Part shown: piece by piece, positions 55,150 through 64,000 of the stretch
Numbering within the stretch: position 1 is the first letter of the stretch
How the letters are laid out: the number at the start of each line of letters is the position of its first letter
Source: Neurospora tetrasperma FGSC 2508
Lineage: Eukaryota; Ascomycota; Sordariomycetes; Sordariales; Sordariaceae
Direction of reading: 5' to 3'
Assembly (NCBI RefSeq): GCF_000213175.1
Contig: NW_009799179.1
Coordinates: 7,823,909 to 7,887,908, forward strand
Length of the DNA stretch: 64,000 bases
Notes under the pieces: model-generated
The model's database searches: none
Seen by the model: only the letters and a program-made list of their open reading frames with translations
Told to the model about the DNA's origin: nothing
Translations under genes and position numbers: made by a program

Positions 55150-57870
55150 AGTAATAAACTTCGTAAAGGATAGGTTAAGGTAGTAGTCCGGCTTATTTAT
55201 AAATAAAAAGATACGATATTAGTAGCGGTAACCAGTTATAGTAAAAATATTATTCTATATACTTTCTCAGCGCTCCTCAATAAAATTACTATTCAGATTG
55301 TTTCTTTAACGAAACTTAGGGAAGTTTAGCGAGATGATATTGCGAAGAAAGTATAGGGTTTAAAGCCTATATAAATTGATATTAATATATCGAAAAAGGT
55401 ATACCTTTTTCTAAAAAAAGATAGGATTCTAGAGTACTTATATTAACCGCAAGGCAGAATAAAAATATATAGAAAGAAATGGAAGAAGGTAAATATACTT
55501 ATATTCTTATAAGTCTAGAATAGGCGTTCAATCCCCGATTCAAAACCGTCCTTCGCTCCTCAGATTTTTACAAAAAAATCAGCCTTTTTACTATCGACGA
55601 ACTATATTATATAAGACTTCTAATACCTTTATACTCTACGACTTTTATTACTATATAATATTCCTTAGTTCGGGTATACTACTATACTAGCTGGCGTACA
55701 TTAAGATTTTATTATCAAAAAGGCTGGATTTAACAATAGTTTAAAAATTATCCGAACTTTTATCGACCGACTAGAAATGTTTATTGTAATATAGCTTCTA
55801 CTACGTAATTATATTAGTAATTTCCGTCGTCTTCTATTCTTGGTCGATAGCGCTACCCCTAAAATTCGGCAAGAAATTCTAAGAATAATAATCTATATCG
55901 ATAATAAGAATATTTTACATACTACCCGCTACACTATTATTAACCATCTTTATAAGTAATGTAATTTTAATAAAGAAATAAGCCCTAAAATTATTTAGCT
56001 TTATAATAATTTAGTCCGGACTATTAATAAAAATATTATTTTTAAAGATTTTATAGAAGATATAGACTATAGAATCATTTGCGCCACGGTCGCTTTAGGG
56101 ATAGGGATGGATATACCTAACGTTAATAGAGTAGTCCAATTTAGACTTCCCAAAAAACTAAGCTTTACAGATTTCTAGTAGCATTTTAGAAGAATAATAT
56201 AGAAAAAGTCCGGCTAAGGGATGGCCTACCTTTTTGCTCCTTTTTATTTATTTGACTATTTGGGGTCTACTAAAAAGTAGCTTAGAAGAATATTAACAGT
56301 AATAGTACAACCTTAAATTCACTAGTTATATATACTTTATATACCTAACCAGTTAATAAATTTCGTCGTTAGCTATAATAATAATAAGGAAGTTAATAAC
56401 GATAATACAACTAACTATATAACTAATTAGGACCTATTTAAAATTCAAATTAAACAACTGGATATCGGTATAACTTATTATTCTCTCTATAAATTTATAC
56501 ATAAAGTTAAATAGTTAAAACTAGAGGAAGCCTAGCGAAAAAAGATGGAACTAGTTATTTAAGAATAGTTTAATATACCCTACTTTCGTCGAACAATACT
56601 TAACTATTTGTAGGAACCTTACTACAATCTAAATTTGGAGTATAAGCGCCCTATCCCTAATAGGAAGTATTATAATAGCTTTAACTATAATATACAACTT
56701 AAAAGAATCCCTTTAATACTAATTCGGGTAAAAATAAAGGATAAAACATTTAATAAGCCAACTATTAGCAGTCTTGCTAATATAGTTGCTATCTGTTTAT
56801 TTAAATAGTATAAGAGGTATACCTAGGTATTAGTTCCCGTTGAATTACGAACTTTTGAGGTAATTTTAGAAATGTTCATACTTCGCAAGCTTTAAAATGC
56901 TATAGTACGGTTGTTAGCCGAAGGTCGAAGGAAGCTATTAAAGCTACTCTTTAATAATATAGCCGGGTTGGACGAGAAGTTCCCTAAATTTAGAATTCAA
57001 TAGTAGTAATACTATTAATATATAGAAGGATTGGTTAATTTCCATAAAGAATCTATTACTAATATTTATAAAGAATAGGAAGCTTTTAAGGATAAAGGCG
57101 CAAAGCTAGCCGCTATTACTATTGCTACTTCTATTATTACTACTATAGGTTAGTGAATTAACCTAACTCCCGCCAATCGGTCTATCCTCTCTTCTTTAGC
57201 TTCTTTAAGAGATTATAAGGTTATTAATATAAGAATAGAGAATTAGTAAAAGTAAATAATAGAATAGAAAATAGCAAGAGAGAAAGCTACTTAACAAATA
57301 GAAACTACTACTACTTAAGCTACTACTATTTAAATTATTAAGGGCGTTAGAATAGATAAAGCAAATGAAGCAAGGGAAGCAATTAAGCCCGCTCAACCAG
57401 CAATTCAATTATTTATACCAATATAGAGATTTACTATACTAGCTCAAATTATACCTATCCCCGTACTAAGACCGGGGACTCCCGTACTAATAGCTATTCC
57501 CAAACCTTCTAAAACATTACAAAGAGCGCCAGTTCAAGCAGCTCAACCAACTACTTCTATACTATTTTTATTATTTAATATAGGAGCTTAATAATTAATA
57601 GAGGAGATAATACTAGGAAAATAAGCAATTGCTGAACTTACACCAATAAAATAAGTAGTTCGTCAAACGCTATCTTTCTAAGACTTACTTCAATAATATT
57701 ATATATAAGTAGTAATATTTCCCTTCGTATTAATAATAGCAATTATTTCTACTAATAAAATTATTGTTGCTAGTTTACTAATAATTGCTTCTAGTAGAAA
57801 GCGAACTAGTAGTATAAGGACCCCTATTATTAGCTTACTAGCGTATAAAAAGTAGAAAGATTAGGTATAA
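55150..57870 (+). pseudogene. RIP-mutated RecQ-family helicase relic, possibly telomere-linked type
   Basis: Plus-strand translation with stops shows RecQ blocks in order. VAVTSYSKNI near 55224-55253 is a Walker A (TGYGKS-like) with Gly changed to Ser. ITIQIVSLTKLRE follows, then FTIDELYYI near 55590 (DExH region). ICATVALGIGMDIPNVNRVV at about 56076-56135 is helicase motif V, followed by LPKKLSFTDF and a damaged motif VI. GMAYLFAPFYLFDYL and a region whose Tyr residues probably replaced zinc-binding Cys (YFRRTILNYL) come next. A Pro-rich C-terminal tail (IPIPVLRPGTPVLIAIPKPS) is visible near 57440-57520. Sequence of this kind resembles telomere-linked RecQ helicases of Sordariomycetes, which are multicopy and so RIP targets. 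Exact ends unknown; no functional product is possible. Confidence 0.7.
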
Positions 57871-58399
57871 TTATCGTAATAATATAATGATAATAATAAT
57901 ATTAATTTTTATCACTGACTATATATAATATTATTAAGTAGAACCTATATACTAAGACGGGAAGCTATTTAGCGCTAAGATTCGGACTTAGGGGTAGAAT
58001 ACTAGCTAAAAATATTATTAGATTTGACTCTTCTTGTAAAATTTCTATTATTACATCTATAAATTTAATTATACTTTATAAATACTCTTAAAACGCTCTA
58101 ATTAACCTATATAATCTACCTCAAATTACTTTACTATTACTAACCCTCCCCGGGGTACTATAGGGACGCCCGTAATATAATAGTATAGAGGACGCTCCCA
58201 CCGCTACTAGTATAAGTATATAGAGAGTTCTCGTATTCAATTTCTTACTAGTAACTTATTTTTCTCCTTAAACATTCAATTATTATACTACTAACGTTTT
58301 TTAAATACTCCTCATCTTCTAATCTATCTATTGTGGGTGTCTATTATCCGGGGGAATAGGAGATGTAAGACCGCTGTAAAATATACTATCTTTCGGTAC

Positions 58400-61300
58400 T
58401 ATTAATAGTTGCTCTGAAAAAGGGTATACTATAAGGTATTCAATTAGAGTGTACGGAATAAATCGAGCTAAACTCCTTTTTTTTTTTATTACTTCTACTT
58501 TATATATCTAATATTATAAATACTTATTATATTATCTTATATCTCTTTATTATCATCCTCGAATTTATAATCCTATAAATTATTATTATTATTGAAGCCG
58601 CGTACGCCTTCTTCGCTAAAATCTAATATACTATCTTAGCTTACAAAGGTAGCTATACTAAGTAAATATTTCTAATTAACAATATTAACCGGGATAGGCA
58701 TAACCTTATTCTACTTATCCAATTTTTTAAGAAGGTAGATTTAACCTAAAGCAAAGAGATCTGGTGTATTAAAGGTATTAAGGTTCATCTCCAGCTCCTC
58801 TATACTAATTTTCTTCTTTATTATTCCATTACTATACAATTTCAGTATATATAATATAATATTAATAAAGGGGTCGCTGGTTATATAAATACTTCAAATA
58901 ATACGTTCCTAAAGACGTTCCGTTTTTTTATAAATAGTGGCGAGGATATTAGAATTAAGAGTAAATTATAAAAGTGTAGCTTCAATATTGTACGTAGAAT
59001 TCTTATTATTCTTAATATTTATTGTATAAATTATATTCTAATATTCGAATATAATATTAATAGCTTTATATCGATTATTAATTATAATATAGCGAATTAA
59101 ACCGCTCTTTATAATAGCTTCTCTAAGATTCTTATTTGTAATGCTTAAATATGAAAGCTATATAAAATATAATATTTCTGGCCTATAATTTATTAATCCA
59201 CCGCCCTAGAAAAGGATTGGGAGTATAGGTACAATATTTTAAAGAAGGCTATAATCTCCTATACGAACTACCTCGTAGATAGGTAAAAGAAGTTCGATAA
59301 CTTATATTAACCTACATTGACTGCGAAATTCTATATTAATGGGATAATTATCATTGTTGTTAATATTATTATAATATTTGCTAGTCCAACCTTTAGTAGT
59401 AAAGACGGTGTCCTAAATATAGCTGAGTATTTCCTACAAGTCGGTCGCTCCTTCCTCTTCTTCCACGAACAAATTTTCTATTGCCTTTTAAATACTATTA
59501 ATATTTAATTCTATAAGATTTTTATATTAGATTAATTTATTAATAATAAAGGTAAAAATACGAATAGTAAAGCTATATATTAATACGGGTATAGCTAAGT
59601 AATACTTGGTATTTATTTTAGTAATCTTTCTTTAGCGCTAGAAAAAAAAGATATTTAAAGATAGAGTAGCATTCGATTGACCGGGTTTATTTTTATTATC
59701 TTAGAAATTTCAGAAGATTATTCTAATAAGATTGGTTTTAATATAAAAGAAGGTTAGGACTGAGAGTATTTATTTTCATTATTCCTATTAAATACTAGAT
59801 TCCAACTCTTTATATTGAATACGATGGATAAAAAACGTTGTTTTTTAATTACTATAAATAAAAATTAAGCGATTAATAAGTTCTTAACAATTAATAGTAA
59901 GCTGGTTGTCCTATAATTCTTTATAGATTCTGTAAACCCCTTCTAATTTACCCTCGTCCTTATAAGTCGCGCTAATTTAAAGATATAGCAAATTTTTATA
60001 TTTTACCCTTTTAAAAGTAAGTATAGATAGTAATGCCTTAAGGTCCTTCTTTTTCCTAAAAAAGATATACTTAAGAGTATATTCTAATAGCTACTTTAAT
60101 ACTTCATATATACTCTAGTATTTAGGAAGTAAATATTTAATAATTATATTGAATATAAATAGCTATATATAGCGAATTAATAATTATTAAAGAGGACCGT
60201 ATAATTCTAGGCAATATACTAAATAAGCTGTAATAAGGTTTACCATTTCGTTTTACTTACTACTAGCTATTTTAGGAATAGTATTCTTGAAATTAAAGTT
60301 ATTATAAATGATAATACTATTGGGGTCTAATATAGCCCGTTTAAAATCCTACTTCGCTTTACTAGCTATTATATTAAATAGACGGTTGAATATAGTATAA
60401 GAAGAGATAATACTAATACTAGACAATATTTAAATAATTCTTCGAAGTGTACTACTAGAAAGAAGGTATAAACTAAAAATACGGCGTATAAATATATTAG
60501 TATTTTTAATATACCTAGCTATTATAATAGTAGTTATAAAGACAATACGGCTATTATACTCTTTAATAACTATAGTACCGCTAATAAATTCTCTCTTATT
60601 CCGCTAGTTTCTTATTGCTTGTAATAGAAAAGCTACTAGTTTTGGCATATATTCTTTGAGCGTTAGCTATACCTAATTTAAAGTTTCCTCTAATTAGGAG
60701 GAATTATTGAGTTTAGAGATATTAGTTGGTTTATTACCCTAAAAGATATTCTCTAATTTAAATTGCTTAGATACTAGTTTATAAAGAAGAGATTATATCT
60801 CTTCACATATTGTAAATATACTATAGTTTAGTCCATCTATAGCTTTTATTAGGAATACGGTAATACTAATATACTTTAAGGCTTCCTATACTTCGTTATT
60901 AAGTAAAATATTAGCTAATTACGTACTTCTTCGGTTATTTTTAAACTATTAAAATAAGAAAGACTTTATACTATAATTCTTAAGCGGTATATTAGGGCGC
61001 TTATTCTTATTAAAAACTGTACGTATTATATTCTATATTCTAAAGGTCTTAAATATAATATTATAATCTATATTATCGATTAGAAACCTAGGATTATCTA
61101 ATTCTAATATATCTAACCGATTTAAAACTGCCCCTAGTTCTAGTAATTCGAGGGGGGGAGGATTGGATATAATTAATAGGAGTGCCTAGTCTAAAGGAAT
61201 CGATAGAATATTAGGAGTATTAAATAAGAGAGAAGAGGGTTGGAATATAGAGGACTAAGTTTAGAATTATTCTCGTTAATGCCTACTTCGATTTGGACTA
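58400..61300 (-). pseudogene. Unidentified RIP-mutated coding relic
   Basis: Minus-strand translation between about 59300 and 58560 gives long protein-like sequence interrupted only by stops at likely Gln/Arg codons: INYRPEILYFI, LSYLSITNKNLREAIIKSGL, NSTYNIEATLL, IEELEMNLNTFNTPDLFALG, MPIPVNIVN and LLSIATFVS. A plus-strand frame at 59317-59508 is the shadow of this. Coding sense appears to extend upstream to about 61300, but I could not follow it reliably. I do not recognise the family. It faces the RecQ relic tail to tail and may belong to the same repeated subtelomeric or mobile unit. Confidence 0.45.
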
Positions 61301-61699
61301 GTGTGCCGGGGGGGCTCATTGCGATCTATCGTATTACTTTAGGAATTATCGTTTATAATAGGTACTAAATTAAAACGCTAATTTATACGACTACAATACA
61401 CTTAAAGTCTTCGTAATACAATAACTTTTCGTAGAGTTATAGTAGCGTTAATAATATTATAGGGCTAGCGCCCGGGTTATAGACTCTAGTCTCTGGAATT
61501 AGAGCTATCGTTAGCTATAGTAGTGTAGAGTGCGCAGCCCTGATAAAAACCTTTTAGTGCTAGTAGATCTATATTTTAAATAGACTTTTCCTCCTTTATA
61601 GAACCTTAATTAAATTATACAATTAGTACCTATATTAACTGTACTATCCCTATTATATTAGATTCTATTAACCTAATAGAATTAATAAATTAAAATATA

Positions 61700-64000
61700 C
61701 CGCCGCTATAGTAGTAAGGGTAGTAGTACGCTATATTGAACGTAGAAGAAGAAGTGCGACGGGCCGAAGTTTAGCGAATAGAGAGAGAGAAAAATGATTT
61801 TATTAGAAGTATATTTATAAGTACAGCGTTCGCCAATACCGTTGGAATTACTATTAATACGTTGCTTATAACCTAAGGAATATAGGGCAACCCTTAAACG
61901 CCCGTTTAAGTAACTACCTATATAATTACTACTATTCCTAGTATTATAATTAGTATTATTTAAGAAGTTGCTTCTATTATTACTCCTAGTATTAAATATT
62001 AAAATATTTAGTGGCTAAAGTAGGACGGATTTACTTCGACCTTCTCCTTATTCCTTATACGGTTGTATTTTATATATAAAGAAGAGAGAGTAGTTAGGGC
62101 GATTTCTAATAATAAATTAGGATAGTTAATATTATTCGATATATTCTTTAGTAATAAAATAATTAAAGTAGCGGCTTTCTAGCGTTATAATTATATTAAT
62201 GACTCTTACTAGCCTATTAATTAATTTAATTATTTAGAATTAATTTTCGGTAATAAAAATAAAAAATAGTTTATATTAATTTGTTTATAAATTATTTATT
62301 AATGTAAGAATTAGAGTTTCGTCGATTTTTTCCCGGTCTTTAAGGAAAACCTAACGAAGGTAGGAGGTCTAATATAGGAAGACGAATCCTAATTCGCTTA
62401 GTTAAATACCTTTATATTTAACGCTCTATACAATTAATTAATTTCGGTTTATATATTTAGAATTTATAATTAATATATAAAATACTTAAAAGATATTATT
62501 TAGTAGTTCGAAGTAAGCCGAGCCTTCCGTAAATTTAATAGGAGTAGTAAGGGGGTTATTAACCGCTATCAAAAGTCTTTCCCCCGATAAAAATAAACTA
62601 TAGATCTACTTTTAAAAAATATTAACGGCGATATATTTATAACGATGGGCGCTATTAAGATTAAAAGCGAGAATTATAGTAAGGATGTTAAATATATTAA
62701 ATAAGTTTCTTAAAAGGAATATAATAAGTAGTATTTAGCCGGACTTTATCTATATTATAGGGCTAGTAGGTATATAATTTGTAGTTATATATATAAATTA
62801 GTTTAATATACTAATAGTATTAGTATTAGAATTATTAAATTTTAAATCGAATTATTATTAAAAGATATTGAAGATTTTTCTTTAGAGGGGTTGGGAAAAG
62901 AATAATTCTTATATAAAGCTGGGTATAAGAATAGATAGGAATATTAAGTAAGGAAGCGGGAATTTCGAACTTTCTAGGCTTTATAAAAATAAATATTACT
63001 AAAATCCCTATTACTATTAATAATAACAATTAATTCTATACCCTTATTAATAAAGGTTATTAATATTATACTATTATTAGTAAGAAAATCGTTAAGAAAT
63101 TAAAGATTTTAATAATTCCAATTCCCTAGAGATAAGTTAGAGGCGCTTCCGCCGAAATAGAGGGTATAAAAATTAAAGGTATTATTTATTTTAAAATAGA
63201 TATTTATAGTTACGAATTAATTATTTATACTTATATGATCCCTAAGCTAAAATTCCTTATAATATTAGAAAAACCGTAGTTAATTATAATAAAAGCCTAT
63301 TCGGTTCTATATAAGTATAAATTCTAGTACGGGGTAACCGGATGCTAGATTCTATATTTAGGATATACGTCCGAAGGGTCTTTTCTTTATATAATAGAGA
63401 TTAAAAAAACCGTTTATTATTTAATTATTACCTTCGTAATTATATTAAACCGGATTAAGAAAAAAAGTAGTAGAAAAATTATAGAAGTAATAATATTTAC
63501 TATTAGTTTACGAAATATAGAGAAGGCTTTTAAGTTTAAAATCGATTTAATTAATAAAGAATTAAAAAAGAGGATCCCCTTTAATATATACGATTTACTC
63601 TACGTATAGAAATAATCGGAGGCCGATAAGGTAAATTTATATTATTCTAATATTAATTATAAGGTAGAAGTTAAGAAGAATAAGAATAGTAAAAAGATAC
63701 TATTCCCTTATAAATTACTTTATAGTATATTAAAAAATAAATTCCTAATATTAAAAAAGATAATTAAAAACTTCTTTAATAAGGAGTTTATTTGCGTTAG
63801 TAATTCTTCGGCCGTAGTACCGGTCCTCTTTATTCGGAAGTTGAATAGAGGTTTACAATTCTACTATAATTATTGGATTCTAAATACTATTATAAGAATT
63901 GACTATTACCCGTTACCTTTAATTAAAGAGACTTTCTATATTATAATTAAAGTAAAGTAATTTATTAGAATATATATAGTATAAATATTCTATAAAATTT
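61700..64000 (+). mobile_element. Ty3/gypsy LTR retrotransposon relic, gag to reverse transcriptase, running off the window
   Basis: Plus-strand translation shows a gag-like region (about 62000-62700) and a damaged CCHC zinc knuckle near 62750-62790 (LYYRASRYIICSYI, with Cys changed to Tyr). A post-protease block follows (IPKLKFLIILEKPWLIII, near 63239-63290). Near 63770-63960 lie unmistakable gypsy reverse-transcriptase blocks: SSAVVPVLFIRKLNRGLQFY, then YWILNTIIRIDYYPLPLIKE. All frames carry RIP-type stops. The element continues beyond 64000. The 5' LTR should lie near 61300-61700 but I could not define it; there is no second LTR to compare in this window. Confidence 0.75.

Larger units (their letters stand above)
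47770..64000. other. RIP-degraded AT-rich transposon island
   Basis: From about 47770 to the window end the DNA is dominated by A and T with very frequent TA dinucleotides and few CA/TG. No long open frames exist on either strand, yet translated protein motifs of transposons and a helicase remain legible with stops at former Gln/Arg/Trp codons. This is the expected product of RIP, which converts C to T mainly at CpA in repeated DNA. Such blocks are usually H3K9-methylated and cytosine-methylated in Neurospora relatives; that is inference here. Confidence 0.9.

Noticed and set aside
48005-63029. Short open frames in the AT-rich island (48005-48202, 57205-57408, 59317-59508, 62835-63029)
   Set aside because: Chance open frames or shadows of RIP-degraded coding relics on the other strand; hydrophobic Ile/Leu/Tyr-rich translation simply reflects AT-rich codons.

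Overview
This window comes from a filamentous ascomycete, most likely a sordariomycete and plausibly Sordariales. The genes are short-intron fungal genes (about 47-290 bp introns, GT-AG with occasional GC-AG, CTAAC/CTGAC-like branch points). The repertoire is typical of the group: a PTH11-like 7TM protein, a CFEM protein, a GH75 chitosanase, a NACHT protein with C-terminal zinc fingers and an Mtc1 protein. The last 16 kb is an extremely AT- and TpA-rich block of transposon relics with stop codons everywhere, the signature of repeat-induced point mutation (RIP). No database search was possible, so names rest on motif recognition and splice-phase logic.

Layout. 1-1734 (-): N-terminal part of a disordered, polyQ nuclear-type protein running off the left edge. 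3464-5135 (+): Mtc1. 7867-8286 (+): small secreted 6-Cys protein. 9469-10232, 10704-13176 (+): two uncharacterised proteins. 14999-17015 (+): F-box-like protein with a GC-AG intron. 18013-19742 (-): PTH11-like rhodopsin-fold membrane protein. 21328-22494 (+): secreted alpha/beta hydrolase. 23071-24130 (-): ribosomal protein L23/uL14. 24701-26929 (-): mitochondrial NAD-malic enzyme, with an apparent 1-nt frameshift. 27229-27651 (+): possible small gene. 28776-35498: four consecutive secreted or wall-protein genes (unknown 510 aa protein, GH75 chitosanase, CFEM protein, BAS2-like Gly/Lys-rich protein). 37481-37923 (-): small acidic protein. 38734-42188 (-): NACHT/C2H2 STAND protein with a 1-nt frameshift. 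43322-47018 (+): eleven-exon SNF2/RAD5-16-like helicase with an in-frame TGA. 47.8-64 kb: RIP-degraded island containing a Tad-like LINE (-), a RecQ helicase fossil (+), an unidentified coding fossil (-) and a gypsy retroelement (+) running off the right edge.

How it fits together. The left two thirds mixes housekeeping genes (L23, malic enzyme, Mtc1) with cell-surface and secreted genes, the latter clustered at 28.8-35.5 kb. The most interesting part is the junction with the repeat island. A NACHT sensor-type gene and a SNF2 ATPase gene are divergently transcribed from one 1.1 kb intergenic region that holds a foldback element. Each carries one disabling lesion while all other splice sites and motifs stay intact. 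Either these are very young pseudogenes at the border of a silenced block or the assembly has small base errors; the similar single-base defect in the malic enzyme makes the error explanation a serious alternative.
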